From assembly GCF_001012815.1 (NCBI RefSeq), contig NZ_JYJP01000090.1, forward strand, positions 1 through 64,000: a stretch of 64,000 bases of DNA. The letters run 5' to 3'. This stretch comes from Vibrio mexicanus (GTDB taxonomy: Bacteria; Pseudomonadota; Gammaproteobacteria; Enterobacterales; Vibrionaceae). Positions 35,684 through 47,124 of the stretch are shown here, one piece after another (position 1 is the stretch's first letter; every line of letters starts with the position of its first letter). The notes below the pieces were generated by a model. It made no database searches. It was not told where the DNA came from and saw only the letters and a list, made by a program, of their open reading frames with translations. The position numbers were made by a program, and so were the translations under genes.

Positions 35684-38378
35684 ATGCCTGTAACTAATCT
35701 GGCTGAACTAGATGCAATGGTAGCACGCGTTAAAGCGGCTCAAGCAGAGTTCGCAACTTTTTCTCAAGAGAAAGTAGACGCAATTTTCCGCGCAGCATCT
35801 TTAGCAGCTAACCACGCTCGTATCCCGCTAGCTCAACAAGCGGTTGAAGAGTCTGGTATGGGTATTGTTGAAGACAAAGTTATCAAGAACCACTTTGCTT
35901 CAGAGTTCATTTACAACAAATATAAAGACGAGAAAACTTGTGGCATCCTAGAAGAAGACGACAACTAGGCACAATGACTATCGCTGAGCCTGTAGGTATC
36001 ATCTGTGGTATCGTACCAACGACTAACCCAACTTCTACAGCAATCTTCAAATCTCTAATCTCTCTTAAAACACGTAACGGCATCATCTTCTCGCCACACC
36101 CACGTGCTAAAAACTCTACTAACGACGCAGCAAAACTTGTTCTAGACGCAGCAGTAGCAGCGGGCGCACCAAAAGACATCATCGGCTGGATCGATCAACC
36201 ATCTGTAGAGCTTTCTAACGCTCTAATGAAGCACGACGACATCGCTCTTATCCTTGCAACTGGTGGTCCAGGCATGGTTAAAGCTGCTTACTCTTCTGGT
36301 AAGCCAGCAATCGGTGTAGGTGCAGGTAACGTTCCTGTCGTAATCGACGAAACTGCTGACGTGAAACGTGCAGTTGCTTCTATCCTAATGTCTAAGACGT
36401 TCGATAACGGCGTAGTATGTGCTTCTGAGCAGGCTGCAATCGTTGTTGACGAAGTGTACGACGAAGTGAAAGAGCGTTTCGCATCTCACAAAGCTTACGT
36501 TCTATCTAAAGCAGAAGCTGACAAAGTACGTAAAGTACTACTTATCGACGGCGCGCTTAACGCGAAAATCGTTGGTCAACCAGCTCCAGCTATCGCTGAA
36601 CTAGCGGGCGTTAAAGTTCCAGCTGACACTAAAGTACTTGTAGGTGAAGGCCTAGGTAAAGTGTCTTACGACGACGCATTCGCACACGAGAAACTATCTC
36701 CAACTTTAGGTCTATTCCGTGCTGACAACTTCGAAGACGCTGTTGCTCAAGCGGTAACTATGGTTGAAATCGGTGGTATCGGCCATACTTCTGGTCTTTA
36801 CACTAACCAAGATACTAACGCTGACCGCATCCGTTACTTCGGTGACAAGATGAAGACTGCACGTATCCTGATCAACATCCCGACTACTCACGGTGGTATC
36901 GGTGACCTGTACAACTTCAACGTTGCACCTTCTCTAACTCTAGGTTGTGGTTCATGGGGTGGTAACTCTATCTCTGAGAACGTAGGTCCTAAGCACCTAA
37001 TCAACAAGAAAACTGTAGCGAAGCGAGCTGAAAACATGTTGTGGCACAAACTACCTAAGTCTATCTACTTCCGTCGTGGTAGCCTTCCAATCGCTCTTGG
37101 CGACCTAGAAGGTAAGAAACGCGCATTCCTAGTAACTGACCGTTTCCTATTCAACAACGGTTACGCGGACGACGTAGTTCAACTACTTAAAGCTCAAGGC
37201 ATCGAAGTTCAAGTATTCTTCGACGTAGAAGCGGATCCAACACTATCTGTTGTTGAGAAAGGTGCAGAAGCAATGAAGAGCTTCCAGCCAGACGTTATCC
37301 TAGCTCTAGGTGGCGGTTCTCCAATGGATGCAGCTAAGATCATGTGGGTAATGTACGAGCACCCAGAAACGCACTTCGCAGAACTAGCGATGCGCTTTAT
37401 GGATATCCGTAAGCGTATCTACAAGTTCCCTAAAATGGGTCAAAAAGCTGAGCTTGTATGTATCACTACAACTTCAGGTACAGGTTCAGAAGTTACTCCA
37501 TTTGCGGTTGTTACAGACGACAAGACTGGTGCTAAGTACCCACTAGCTGACTACGAAATCACGCCAAACATGGCTATCGTTGATGCTAACCTAGTAATGA
37601 ACATGCCTAAGTCTTTAACAGCATTCGGTGGTTACGATGCAGTAACTCACGCTCTAGAAGCTTACGTATCTGTTCTTGCGAACGAGTACTCTGATGGTCA
37701 AGCTCTACAAGCGCTTAAGATGCTTAAAGAGTACCTACCATCAAGCTACGCGAACGGTGCAAACGACCCAATCGCTCGTGAAAAAGTACACAACGCAGCA
37801 ACTATCGCTGGTGTAGCATTCGCGAACGCATTCCTAGGTGTTTGTCACTCTATGGCGCACAAGATTGGTGCTGAGTTCCACCTACCACACGGTCTGGCGA
37901 ACGCACTACTAATCTCGAACGTTGTACGTTACAACGCGAATGACAACCCAACTAAGCAGACTGCATTCTCTCAATACGACCGTCCACAAGCACGTCGTCG
38001 TTACGCTGAGGTTGCTGACCACCTAGCCTAAGCCAAGAAGGTGACCGCACTGCTCAGAAGATCGAGCGTCTACTAGCGTGGCTAGAAGAGCTGAAAGGCA
38101 ACCTAGACATCCCAACTTCTATCCAAGCTGCGGGTGTATCTGAAGCTGACTTCATCGCGAAACTAGATGAATTAGCAGTTGAAGCGTTCGATGACCAATG
38201 TACTGGTGCGAACCCACGTTACCCTCTAATCACTGAGCTGAAAGAAGTTCTACTGGCTTCTTACTACGGTAAAGCATTCGTTGAAGGTGAAACTTTCGAA
38301 GGCACTACTGTAATCAAGAAGAAAGCTGACCAAGTAGCAAAACCAGCTAAAGCGAAGAAAGAGAAAGCGGACGCTTAA
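35684..38378 (+). CDS. adhE: bifunctional acetaldehyde-CoA/alcohol dehydrogenase (two frameshifts)
   Basis: AdhE of about 898 residues, converting acetyl-CoA to acetaldehyde and ethanol to regenerate NAD+ during fermentation. The N-terminal aldehyde domain has GVVCASEQAAIV with its catalytic Cys, then a GGGSPMDAAKIMWVMYEHP iron-dependent alcohol domain and metal-binding His residues near HSMAHKIGAEFHLPHG. Frame breaks occur at about 35967 (LEEDDN then LGTMTIAEPVG) and at about 38030 (ADHLG then LSQEGDRTAQKIER). Each needs one added base, and the true stop is TAA at 38376-38378. Codon use is strongly biased as in highly expressed genes. The breaks are almost certainly sequence errors. Confidence 0.95.
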
Positions 38379-38434
38379 TCAAGCTTAAGTTATGGGATAG
38401 TTTTCGCTAGCGGGAAAACATCCTAAAGAACCAG

Positions 38435-38465
38435 GCCCCAACCGAAAGGTTGGGGCTTTTTTTTT
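38435..38465 (+). terminator. terminator after adhE
   Basis: A 9-bp GC-rich stem GCCCCAACC / GGTTGGGGC with a GAAA tetraloop and nine T residues. Confidence 0.93.
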
Positions 38466-38620
38466 GAACTCGGCGACCAGCAATGAGCTTTAGATAGTGG
38501 TTAGGCACATAAACAGTGTGTGGATCTAAGCATGTCTCTGGAATTTGTAATATTCCAAGATAGTTTTTATGACTCCCTATAATCACTTGCTTAGAGACTG
38601 TTCAATAGGAAGTTAAAACA

Positions 38621-39010
38621 ATGAAACATGTGACTGTTTTTTCTATCGCAATGGCGTTCTCATTTGGTGCGAGCGCAAATCTCATCGTCGACAAGTCAGG
38701 TGTCGATGAAAAAGACTTTGTTTACGACATGCATCAGTGTGAAGAAATGGCTAGCCAAGTACAGAAAGACACGCGCTCGCGTGGTGCGCTAGGAGGTGCG
38801 TTAAGAGGTGCGGCGGTTGGTGCAGCAGGGAGTGCAATTGCGGGTGGTTCTGGTTCTCAAGGAGCGAAGACAGGCGCGGCAGTGGGTGGCGCTGTTGGGG
38901 TCGTCGGTGGAAGCCGTGACCGACGAGCGAACCAAGCAGATTACGAAGCCCAAGTACATCAGGTCATGCGCAATTGTATGACTAACCGCGGGTATACCGT
39001 TCTGAATTAG
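38621..39010 (+). CDS. exported glycine-zipper protein, function unknown
   Basis: A 129-residue protein with a signal peptide (MKHVTVFSIAMAFSFGASAN) and a central glycine-zipper stretch (GAALRGAAVGAAGSAIAGG-like, about 63-100) of alternating Gly/Ala that can pack into membranes. Two Cys residues flank it (CEEMA and NCMTNRGY), as in related Rcs/OmpA-type small envelope proteins. There is no lipobox Cys at the cleavage site. It has its own promoter space and a terminator. Confidence 0.75.
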   Translation: MKHVTVFSIAMAFSFGASANLIVDKSGVDEKDFVYDMHQCEEMASQVQKDTRSRGALGGALRGAAVGAAGSAIAGGSGSQGAKTGAAVGGAVGVVGGSRDRRANQADYEAQVHQVMRNCMTNRGYTVLN

Positions 39011-39024
39011 ACTAAAGAATCCAT

Positions 39025-39058
39025 AAAAAAAAGGCTTGAACAAATTCAAGCCCTTTTC
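39025..39058 (+). terminator. bidirectional terminator between the glycine-zipper and SulP genes
   Basis: A stem GGCTTGAA / TTCAAGCC with a CAAA loop, flanked by A8 and T4 runs, between two convergent genes. Confidence 0.88.
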
Positions 39059-39074
39059 TAAAACAGTTAGTATG

Positions 39075-40631
39075 TTAAGCAAGCACGTCAGTTGCAACCT
39101 TGTAGCTTGGGTCTTCCTTTACGTTGATTTCGATAAGGCTGCCCGCTTTATCGAGTAACTTACGACAGTCAGGACTCAAATGGCGAAGGTGCAATGTCTT
39201 ACCTGCAGAAGAGTAACGTTCTGCCAACGTTTCAATCGCTTCAATGGCGGAGTGGTCAGCAACGCGAGAGTTCGCGAAGTCGACAATCACGTCTTCTGGA
39301 TCATTCTGAGCATCGAACAGCTCAAGGAAGTTTGCCGCCGAGCCAAAGAAGATAGGGCCATTGACATGGTACTCTTTCGAGCCTTCTTCGTTAACTTTGC
39401 TGCTCGCGTAGATGTGTTTTGCGTGCTCCCAAGCAAACATCAGTGCAGAAACAATCACACCAACCGCTACCGCTACCGCTAAATCGGTTAGTACTGTCAC
39501 CACCGTCACAAGTACGATCACAAAGAAATCTTGCTTTGGTACGCGACGTGCCAGTTTAAAGGTCGCCCACTCAAACGTACCAATAACCACCATGAACATA
39601 ACACCAATTAGTGCCGCCAGTGGAATCATCTCGATCAGTGAAGATGCGAACAAAATAAAGAACAGTAGGGCAACGGCTGCAACGATACCTGATAGACGGC
39701 CACGGCCACCAGAGTTTACGTTGATCATTGACTGGCCGATCATCGCACAACCACCCATTGCACCAAACATTGAACATGTTACGTTCGCCATACCTTGGCC
39801 AACACATTCACGGTTTGATTGACCGCGAGTATTGGTCATTTCGTCCAGCACGGTGAGTGTCAACAAAGATTCAATCAGACCAATCGCCGCTAGGATAATC
39901 GCATACGGAAGGATGATTTCTAGTGTTTCAAAGGTGAATGGAACCATCGGTACTGCGAAAGTCGGTAAAGTACCTGCCAGTGTCGCTTCTGGGTTACCAG
40001 ACATAGTGCGAAGGAAGTCGACAACTGTATTGGTATCGAGGCCCATTAGCTGTACAACTAATGTGATTGAAACAATCGCTACAAGCGAAGAGGGTACGGC
40101 CGTCGTCAACTTAGGTAAGAAGTGGATAATTGCCATGGTAATTGCTACTAAACCTAGCATTAGCCATAGGTCTGCACCTTGCAACCAAGTCATAACACCA
40201 TTGGCGTCTGGGGCTTTGAACTGGCCCAATTGTGCTAAGAAAATAACAATCGCAAGGCCATTTACAAAGCCGATCATAACCGGATGTGGCACCATACGAA
40301 TGAACTTACCCAGTTTAAAGATACCGGCTGTGATTTGCAGGATACCGGCCAGTAAGATAGCGGCAAAGAGGTACTGAACACCATGAACGGATACCAAGCT
40401 CACCATAACAACGGCCATTGCGCCAGTTGCGCCGGAGATCATGCCAGGACGGCCGCCAAAGATGGATGTAATTAAGCCAACGATGAATGCCGCGTATAAA
40501 CCCACCATTGGGTCTACGCCGGCAACGAAGGCAAAAGCTACCGCTTCTGGAACAAGGGCTAAAGCAACAGTTAAACCAGAAAGAACGTCGTTTTTAACTG
40601 AGTGCTTAGAAAATTGAGGAAATTCGAACAT
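39075..40631 (-). CDS. SulP family inorganic anion transporter
   Basis: A 518-residue inner-membrane permease with 10 or more helices. [20 protein letters not shown] and the [12 protein letters not shown] loop are SulP signatures, and a C-terminal STAS domain runs from about 400 ([33 protein letters not shown]). Substrate could be sulfate, bicarbonate or another anion; no carbonic anhydrase or sulfate gene is adjacent to decide. Intact reading frame. Confidence 0.9.
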   Translation of the reverse strand: MFEFPQFSKHSVKNDVLSGLTVALALVPEAVAFAFVAGVDPMVGLYAAFIVGLITSIFGGRPGMISGATGAMAVVMVSLVSVHGVQYLFAAILLAGILQITAGIFKLGKFIRMVPHPVMIGFVNGLAIVIFLAQLGQFKAPDANGVMTWLQGADLWLMLGLVAITMAIIHFLPKLTTAVPSSLVAIVSITLVVQLMGLDTNTVVDFLRTMSGNPEATLAGTLPTFAVPMVPFTFETLEIILPYAIILAAIGLIESLLTLTVLDEMTNTRGQSNRECVGQGMANVTCSMFGAMGGCAMIGQSMINVNSGGRGRLSGIVAAVALLFFILFASSLIEMIPLAALIGVMFMVVIGTFEWATFKLARRVPKQDFFVIVLVTVVTVLTDLAVAVAVGVIVSALMFAWEHAKHIYASSKVNEEGSKEYHVNGPIFFGSAANFLELFDAQNDPEDVIVDFANSRVADHSAIEAIETLAERYSSAGKTLHLRHLSPDCRKLLDKAGSLIEINVKEDPSYKVATDVLA

Positions 40632-41004
40632 GGGTGCTCAGTGCTAGTAAGTAATGTATTTATTCTGGACAATAAAACACAAAAGCGCTGAAAAAATTGC
40701 TGTTAGCAATAGAGAAATGATTGATTAACTTCCATGTGACTGTAGTGACTACTTAGCGATTGAACGAAGCGTAAGCTTGTTGTTAGGTGCGAGTAGAAAA
40801 GAAACATAAGTCAATTTGCTCACTCTAGCCATTTTAGCGCATTAAAATGTGTAGAGATGTTCAGATCGAGAGCCGAATGCTACAGAAAAGTGTGATTAAG
40901 TTCAATAATGAAACAGTCCTTCATCAATATAAATATGAATGAATAAAAAATGCCGCTGATAGTCAGCGGCATTTTGCAGTATGGATGATAATCCAAGTCA
41001 AAGC
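40632..41004. other. SulP-rne intergenic region with rne terminator
   Basis: A 373-base gap. At 40945-40976 there is a perfect stem AAAATGCCGCTGA / TCAGCGGCATTTT with a 3-base loop, the terminator of the minus-strand rne gene. I see no gene or clear operator in the rest, which should hold the SulP promoter. Confidence 0.75.
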
Positions 41005-44001
41005 TTAGTTAGCGGATGGGGAAGCCATTGCTGCGCCAGCTTGGCTAGTCGCAACTTGGCTACCTGCGCCTTTTGGCTGATAACGCTCTGTGCGGAATGG
41101 TGCCGCTACAACAGAGATTTCCTTCAGTTCTTCTGGTCCAGCCGCTTTTGCCATCGGTGCAGTAGCGTGGCCTTTGTAAGTTGCTACTGCATCAGTTGTC
41201 GCTTCGACTTCTTTCGTAGTAGGTGCTTCAACTTTGACTTCAGCTTCAACCTTAGCTTCAGGTGCCACTGCTTCTTTAACAACAGGAGCTTCAACAACAG
41301 GTGCTTCAGTTACAGGCTTCTCAGCAACAACTTCTTGCGCAGCAGCTGTTGTATCTACAGTGTTTGATTCAACGTTAGTTGATTCAGCTTGAGTTGGCGT
41401 TTGTGCTACTTCTTCAACGACAGGTGCAGTTTCAACTGGAGCGATAGCTTCTTCTTTGCGGATGATCACTTTACCCATTGCCATTTCTGGGAATGCACAA
41501 CCCGGCAGTGCAGGAGCTAAAGCTGCATTTACTTCAACTTGCTCTACAGGTTTTTGTTCGCGCTTAGGTTTACCTTTCTGAATATCGTAACGAGGCATCA
41601 CTTTACCCATTGCCATCTCTGGTGACGCTACGCCACCTTTGCGAAGGCGGAATGGGTTAGGGCGACGATCACGTCCGCGGCGACGGCGTTGACCACTTGC
41701 TCTTAGGTGACGTGGTGAACGACGGTTACGACGCTGTTTAGGCTCTTCTGAATCAGCAGCTTCTGGTGCTTCTGCAGCTTTGGCTTTCTCAACGGCCTGC
41801 TTAGCTTGAGATGCTTTTGCTTCTTCGTCTGCGTTTGCTTGCTGATCCTTTACGCGAACTTGCTTGTTGAGCTTACGGCGTTGACGACGTTCACGTACCT
41901 TAGCTGCCTTCTCTTCAGCTGGCGCTTCAGACTTAGTTGATTGCGCTTCAGCAGCCAGTTGTTGACCTTCTTCTGCTAGCTTGTTTTGCTTAGCGTCATC
42001 GCGCTTATTGCGACGGTCTTGGCGTGGCTTACGGCTTTGCTTACGCTCTTGGTTATTTGAACCATTCTCTTGAGAAGCTTGCTCATCGCGAGCTGGCTTG
42101 TTGCGACGATTCTTATCGCGGCTGTCACGATTATCGCGGTTGTCTCGATTATTGCGACGGCGATTATCGTTACGGTTGCGACGTTGACGGTTGTTGCGAT
42201 TTTGCTTCGGCTTCTCTTCTTCTTTCTTCTCTACTTCTTTCTTCTCTTCTTCAGCAGAGCCAAAGAACAGATTGCCTAGAGCTTTTAGAATGCGGCTAAC
42301 AAGGCCAGGTTGCTCAGAGGCACCTTCTTCGGTTTTACCCTGTGGCTTCGTAACTGGCTTCGGCTGAGGAGCAGGCGTCGGTGCATTTTGAGCAGGTGCT
42401 GCAAAGCCTTTAAGAGCGGGTTCTTCAAGTTTCTTAGGCTTGATATCTTGCTCTGCTGGCTCTTTGCTTTCTGCTTCTTTCAGCGCATCTAGCTTCTTAG
42501 GAAGTAGGTAAGATAGCAGATCGAACTCTTCACCTTCACGAACACGAATTACCTCGAAATGAGGGGTTTCCATGTCTGAATTTGGAACGACAGTAATCTT
42601 AACTTCTTGAATACGCTCAATGTGGTTAACAGAACGACGTTTTTCGTTAAGAAGGTAAGAAGCAATCGGAACAGGAACAACAGCAAGTACTTGAGCCGTA
42701 TTGTCTTTCAGCGCTTCTTCTTCGATCAAACGTAGAACAGAAAGTGCCAGTGATTCATTGTCACGGACAACACCCGTACCTGAACAGCGAGGACAGATAT
42801 GGTGGCTCGCTTCTGCAAGAGACGGACTCAAGCGTTGGCGAGACATCTCTAGAAGACCGAAGCGTGAAATACGGCCAATTTGAACGCGAGCACGGTCTAG
42901 ACGAACAGAGTCCTTTAGGCGATTTTCTACTTCACGTTGGTGACGAACTGGCGTCATATCAATAAAGTCGATAACGACAAGGCCACCTAGGTCGCGCAGA
43001 CGTAATTGACGGGCAATTTCTTCTGCAGCTTCTAAGTTGGTGTTGAGTGCTGTCTCTTCGATATCGCCACCCTTTGTTGCGCGGGCAGAGTTGATATCAA
43101 TTGAGGTTAACGCTTCTGTAGGGTCGATTACGATGGAACCACCAGATGGAAGGCGTACTTCACGTTGGAAAGCAGATTCAATCTGGCTTTCAATTTGGTA
43201 GTGGCTAAACAGTGGCACTTCGCCATCGTACTTCTTAACGCGATTAACAAAATCAGGACGTACTAAACGGATGTGGTTTAGTGCGCGCTCATAGATTGTG
43301 TTGCTATCGATAAGAATCTCACCAATATCACGACGTAGATAGTCACGAATAGCACGAACAATTACGTTACTTTCTTGGTGGATAAGGAAAGGCGCAGGGT
43401 TTGCGTCAGACGCTTGTTTGATTGCTCCCCAGTGGTTGAGAAGTACATTCAAATCCCACTCTAGCTCTTCTGCACTCTTACCAACACCAGCAGTACGAAC
43501 AATCAGTCCCATACCTTTTGGTAGTTCAAGCGTGTCTAGAGCTGCCTTGAGTTGAGTGCGCTCATCACCTTCGATGCGGCGAGAAATTCCGCCAGCACGA
43601 GGGTTATTAGGCATCAGTACAAGGTAGCTACCCGCAAGTGAAATGAAGGTAGTTAAGGCGGCGCCTTTGTTACCACGTTCTTCTTTTTCAACTTGGATGA
43701 TGACTTCCTGGCCTTCTTTAAGCACTTCTTTAATGCTTGGACGGCCTTGGTATGTGTAACCTTCAGGGAAGTATTCGCGGGCAATTTCTTTGAGAGGGAG
43801 GAAACCGTGTCTTTCAGCACCGTAGTCAACAAAAGCAGCTTCTAAGCTAGGTTCAATACGGGTGATACGTCCTTTGTAGATATTCGCTTTTTTAGATTCG
43901 TGACCTGGACTTTCGATATCAAGATCGAACAATCGCTGGCCATCAACCAAAGCGACACGCAACTCTTCTTTCTGAGTTGCGTTGATTAACATTCTTTTCA
44001 T
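41005..44001 (-). CDS. rne: ribonuclease E
   Basis: A 998-residue endoribonuclease and degradosome scaffold. The N-terminal half has the S1 domain (about 35-125), the catalytic magnesium-binding Asp residues in [20 protein letters not shown] and [10 protein letters not shown], and the Zn-link CPRCSGTG near 405. The C-terminal half is disordered, with long Arg/Asn-rich RNA-binding stretches ([17 protein letters not shown]) and an Ala/Glu/Val-rich region. It carries two copies of PEMAMGKV about 60 residues apart, and ends in a hydrophobic-charged segment. A 590-base leader precedes it and its own stem-loop terminator follows. Frame intact. Confidence 0.96.
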   Translation of the reverse strand: MKRMLINATQKEELRVALVDGQRLFDLDIESPGHESKKANIYKGRITRIEPSLEAAFVDYGAERHGFLPLKEIAREYFPEGYTYQGRPSIKEVLKEGQEVIIQVEKEERGNKGAALTTFISLAGSYLVLMPNNPRAGGISRRIEGDERTQLKAALDTLELPKGMGLIVRTAGVGKSAEELEWDLNVLLNHWGAIKQASDANPAPFLIHQESNVIVRAIRDYLRRDIGEILIDSNTIYERALNHIRLVRPDFVNRVKKYDGEVPLFSHYQIESQIESAFQREVRLPSGGSIVIDPTEALTSIDINSARATKGGDIEETALNTNLEAAEEIARQLRLRDLGGLVVIDFIDMTPVRHQREVENRLKDSVRLDRARVQIGRISRFGLLEMSRQRLSPSLAEASHHICPRCSGTGVVRDNESLALSVLRLIEEEALKDNTAQVLAVVPVPIASYLLNEKRRSVNHIERIQEVKITVVPNSDMETPHFEVIRVREGEEFDLLSYLLPKKLDALKEAESKEPAEQDIKPKKLEEPALKGFAAPAQNAPTPAPQPKPVTKPQGKTEEGASEQPGLVSRILKALGNLFFGSAEEEKKEVEKKEEEKPKQNRNNRQRRNRNDNRRRNNRDNRDNRDSRDKNRRNKPARDEQASQENGSNNQERKQSRKPRQDRRNKRDDAKQNKLAEEGQQLAAEAQSTKSEAPAEEKAAKVRERRQRRKLNKQVRVKDQQANADEEAKASQAKQAVEKAKAAEAPEAADSEEPKQRRNRRSPRHLRASGQRRRRGRDRRPNPFRLRKGGVASPEMAMGKVMPRYDIQKGKPKREQKPVEQVEVNAALAPALPGCAFPEMAMGKVIIRKEEAIAPVETAPVVEEVAQTPTQAESTNVESNTVDTTAAAQEVVAEKPVTEAPVVEAPVVKEAVAPEAKVEAEVKVEAPTTKEVEATTDAVATYKGHATAPMAKAAGPEELKEISVVAAPFRTERYQPKGAGSQVATSQAGAAMASPSAN

Positions 44002-44592
44002 TAGAAATCTCGTTATATATTCTTTGTTTTAATTGCTCTTGCTACTTGTTGTCGTTGTCACGGTGCCTGATCCCATGGCTATAATTTGCAGCCTCCCGGC
44101 TGGAGGGGATGCTCTTGGGGCACTTCAGTCCTTACAAACGTATTTCTGTATCGCCTGTAAGCCGCAGTCTGGCGGTAAATACTCAAACATGATTGACGAT
44201 GAGTAGAGTAACAAGACAACCCAGCTCAATGGTGTCTTACGCCATATGCAGCACGATGATTCTGGGTAACCTACTCATTTTATTGCTCTAAAGTGATTGG
44301 GTTTTGTATAAAATTCAACCAAAACACTTATCGCAGCTGTGAACTATAGCAGTGCAGGGTAAAGTCAGCAATCTGCTTTGTTATAAACAGGCAAAAAAAA
44401 ACGGTACAAGTGTTAGTGTGGCTGAGTTAAGTGTTTGTTTATAATTGATTTTTGATGTGTTTTCTCCGAAGTGGTTGTTTGTTATCCACAGCTCATTAAA
44501 AAAACACTTTGATAAACTTAGTTTTGTTAAAAGATGCAAATCTGCATCAAGAAAATGTGAAATAGAATCACTTTGGATGATACAATCGCGAA
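44002..44592 (-). promoter_or_regulatory. long 5' leader of rne, likely autoregulatory
   Basis: About 590 bases lie between divergent rne and rluC. In the 270 bases next to rne there are several stem-loops, including CCTCC-cggct-GGAGG at 44092-44106 and, nearby, GGCT-ataatttgc-AGCC (44077-44093), which form alternative pairings. In gammaproteobacteria the rne 5' UTR contains structured elements cleaved by RNase E to autoregulate its synthesis (rne5 element). Assignment here is by position and structure. Confidence 0.55.
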
Positions 44593-45537
44593 ATGAACGA
44601 AATCAGAACAAAAGTTCAGTTTGTCGACATTGATGAAGACATGGCTGGACAGCGTATAGATAACTTCTTACGCAACCAACTCAAGAACATCCCAAAGAGC
44701 ATGATCTATCGAATCGTGCGTAAGGGGGAGGTGCGCGTAAACAAAAAGCGCATCAAAGCTGAATACAAACTCAAAGCGGGCGATTTGGTTCGTATCCCGC
44801 CAGTTACGGTAGAGGAAAAACCTGAAGAGGTCGCGCCAAGCGTTAAATTAAACAAGGTTTCCGAGCTTGAGAATAAAATTATCTATGAAGATGATCATAT
44901 GCTTATTCTCAATAAACCATCAGGTACTGCGGTACACGGCGGTAGTGGTTTAAAGTTTGGTGCAATTGAAGCTCTTAGAGCGTTAAGACCAGAAGCGCGC
45001 TTTTTGGAACTTGTTCATCGTATTGACCGTGACACCTCAGGTATCCTTTTGGTGGCTAAGAAACGATCGGCGTTAAGGCACCTACAAGCGCAGTTTCGCG
45101 AAAAAACAGTGAAGAAGTTCTACTTTGCTCTTGTGATGGGGCAGTGGAAGCCAAGCTGTAAAGTCGTTAACGCGCCCCTGCTGAAAAACGAAGTCAATAG
45201 TATTGTGCGAGTAAACCCCAAGGGTAAACCGTCTGAAACGCGTTTTAAGATTATTGAAAAATTCGCAGATGCGACGTTGATTCAGGCAAGCCCAATCACT
45301 GGCCGCACTCACCAGATCCGTGTCCATACCCAATATACCGGGCATCCAATTGCATGGGATGATCGTTATGGAGATCGTCGATTTGATGCTTATACTGGCA
45401 AGGTTGGTTTGGACCGATTGTTCCTCCATGCCGCGAATATTAAGTTCCAACACCCATCTAATGACGAATGGATGGAAATTAATGCTCCGATGGAAAATAG
45501 GCTAGAGAAAGCGCTGAAAGGCTTGAGAGCCTTATAA
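44593..45537 (+). CDS. rluC: 23S rRNA pseudouridine synthase C
   Basis: A 314-residue pseudouridine synthase that modifies 23S rRNA (positions 955, 2504 and 2580 in E. coli). An N-terminal S4 domain (AGQRIDNFLRNQLKNIPKS) is followed by the catalytic HRIDRDTSGILL motif, whose second Asp is the nucleophile. RTHQIRVH is also present. It is divergent from rne, a conserved arrangement. Confidence 0.95.
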   Translation: MNEIRTKVQFVDIDEDMAGQRIDNFLRNQLKNIPKSMIYRIVRKGEVRVNKKRIKAEYKLKAGDLVRIPPVTVEEKPEEVAPSVKLNKVSELENKIIYEDDHMLILNKPSGTAVHGGSGLKFGAIEALRALRPEARFLELVHRIDRDTSGILLVAKKRSALRHLQAQFREKTVKKFYFALVMGQWKPSCKVVNAPLLKNEVNSIVRVNPKGKPSETRFKIIEKFADATLIQASPITGRTHQIRVHTQYTGHPIAWDDRYGDRRFDAYTGKVGLDRLFLHAANIKFQHPSNDEWMEINAPMENRLEKALKGLRAL

Positions 45538-45555
45538 CTTCGATAGATTTTAGAC

Positions 45556-45587
45556 AAAAAGGTTTGGATGGTACTCCAAATCTTTTC
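45556..45587 (+). terminator. bidirectional terminator between rluC and yceF
   Basis: A stem AAAAGGTTTGGA / TCCAAATCTTTT (one mismatch) with a 6-base loop between the two convergent genes. Confidence 0.75.
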
Positions 45588-45642
45588 TCGTTTTTATCGT
45601 ACAAGCGTTTTCACAGTTCAATAAGACTCTAGAAGGACTCTC

Positions 45643-46224
45643 CTAGAGGATGTACAGGCCTTGTTCGGCTAACATATCGATTAAATCGATAAGCGGAAGT
45701 CCAACTAGGGTATTCGGATCTTTACCTTCTAACCGTTCAAACAGTGAAATTCCAAGTCCTTCACTTTTGAAACTCCCAGCACAGTAAAAAGGCTGCTCTT
45801 TGTCGACGTAGTTTTCGATCTGCTGTTGGGTAAGCGTTCTAAAATGCACCGTGAAGGTGTCAACGCGAGTTTGAGTTTCGTTTGACGCAGTATTATGCAC
45901 CGCAAGACCCGTATAAAAAGTGATGGAGCGGCCGCTTTGCTGGGTAAGTTGAGCAATCGCATTTTCACGAGTAAGCGGTTTGCCAATGATCATGTTGTCG
46001 ATGACGCAGACTTGGTCACTTCCAATGACAAGGCTTGGCTTGTCGATGGTACAAGAGCGCGCTTTGCCTTCAGCTAAGCGTGTTACGAGCTGAGTCGGAC
46101 TTTCATTGCTTAATGGTGTTTCATCAAAGTCGGGAGAAGCCGTGACAAACGGAATTGCGAGTTTATTGAGCAGTTGCTGCCTATATGGTGAGGTAGAAGC
46201 CAATACTAATTGGTAATCTTGCAT
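45643..46224 (-). CDS. yceF: Maf-like nucleotide pyrophosphatase (7-methyl-GTP type)
   Basis: A 193-residue Maf/HAM1 family protein. [15 protein letters not shown] at the N-terminus, the conserved SPDFDETP and GSDQV motifs, and the closing [12 protein letters not shown] are typical of the YceF branch, which hydrolyses 7-methyl-GTP. It is divergent from yceD across about 150 bases, matching the conserved rluC-yceF-yceD order. Frame intact. Confidence 0.93.
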   Translation of the reverse strand: MQDYQLVLASTSPYRQQLLNKLAIPFVTASPDFDETPLSNESPTQLVTRLAEGKARSCTIDKPSLVIGSDQVCVIDNMIIGKPLTRENAIAQLTQQSGRSITFYTGLAVHNTASNETQTRVDTFTVHFRTLTQQQIENYVDKEQPFYCAGSFKSEGLGISLFERLEGKDPNTLVGLPLIDLIDMLAEQGLYIL

Positions 46225-46372
46225 TAATATTTACAATCTAATCATGGGTTAGAGAAAGCTTAATTCATATTATGTATCCAATACTAGCCCAGTTCGTTGG
46301 AAGGAAAAAAAGTCTAACTTTTTGCCCTTTTCCTTTGACTCTAAACAATTAGGAAGATAGAATTCGCGCCCT

Positions 46373-46897
46373 ATGCAAAAGGTAAAAATACCGCGAACGG
46401 TTGATCCAGCCAAAACCGCTCAGAAACGTCTCGACTTCGATGGCATCATCCAAGTCAGTCTTTTTAAGCGCTTAGCTGACTCAGTCGAAGGCGTTAAACG
46501 CGACGCAGAAGTCTCAATATCATTTGGGCTTGATGAGCAGCGACTTGTTGTTATCTCTGGTAAAGCTAACATCGAAGTCGACTTAGAGTGTCAACGCTGT
46601 AATGAAGTTTTCACACATTTGTGTGATGTCCAATTTACTTGTACTCCTATTTATAGCGAGAAAAGTGAAGAGGAAGCACCGGAAGAGTACGATTTGGTAG
46701 ATCTGAACGAGTACGGTGAGTTAGACCTCATTCAATTAGTTGAAGACGAGTTCATCTTAGCATTGCCTCAAATTGCTATGCACGACGAAGCGGATTGTAG
46801 CGTTAAATCAGACAATTTGGTGTTTGGTGAAATTCCAGAAGAAATTGTGGAAGAAAAGCCGAATCCATTCGATGTTTTAAAAAGCTTAAAGAAGTAA
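46373..46897 (+). CDS. yceD: YceD/DUF177 protein for 23S rRNA accumulation
   Basis: A 174-residue protein with the CQRCNE and late Cys-containing DUF177 features ([10 protein letters not shown] ... HDEADCSV). The family is needed for normal 23S rRNA levels and is nearly always coupled to rpmF, as it is here (47-base gap). Frame intact. Confidence 0.93.
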   Translation: MQKVKIPRTVDPAKTAQKRLDFDGIIQVSLFKRLADSVEGVKRDAEVSISFGLDEQRLVVISGKANIEVDLECQRCNEVFTHLCDVQFTCTPIYSEKSEEEAPEEYDLVDLNEYGELDLIQLVEDEFILALPQIAMHDEADCSVKSDNLVFGEIPEEIVEEKPNPFDVLKSLKK

Positions 46898-46944
46898 CTT
46901 TTTCTAAAGTAGCTATATTAAGAATTAACATAGGAGTAGGGTCA

Positions 46945-47115
46945 ATGGCCGTACAAAAGAGCAAGAAATCACGTTCAATGCGTGGCATGCGTCGTTCACA
47001 CGATGCCCTAACTACAGCTGCACTATCTGTAGACGCAACTTCAGGTGAAACTCACCTACGTCACAACGTGACTGCCGAAGGTTACTACCGCGGCAAAAAG
47101 GTTATCAACAAGTAA
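46945..47115 (+). CDS. rpmF: 50S ribosomal protein L32
   Basis: A 56-residue ribosomal protein beginning [20 protein letters not shown] and ending KKVINK. TAGGAGTAGG gives a strong ribosome site. Length and composition are standard for L32 of this group, and it sits between yceD and plsX as in all relatives. Confidence 0.97.
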   Translation: MAVQKSKKSRSMRGMRRSHDALTTAALSVDATSGETHLRHNVTAEGYYRGKKVINK

Positions 47116-47124
47116 GGTTGACCT

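Noticed and set aside
39180..40377. Several long plus-strand open frames opposite the SulP gene
   Set aside because: They are mirror images of codon bias in the SulP gene on the other strand, have no ribosome sites and no recognisable motifs.
40981..42492. Cys/Phe-rich or hydrophobic plus-strand frames opposite rne
   Set aside because: Low-complexity antisense of the Arg/Glu/Ala-rich RNase E tail, not genes.
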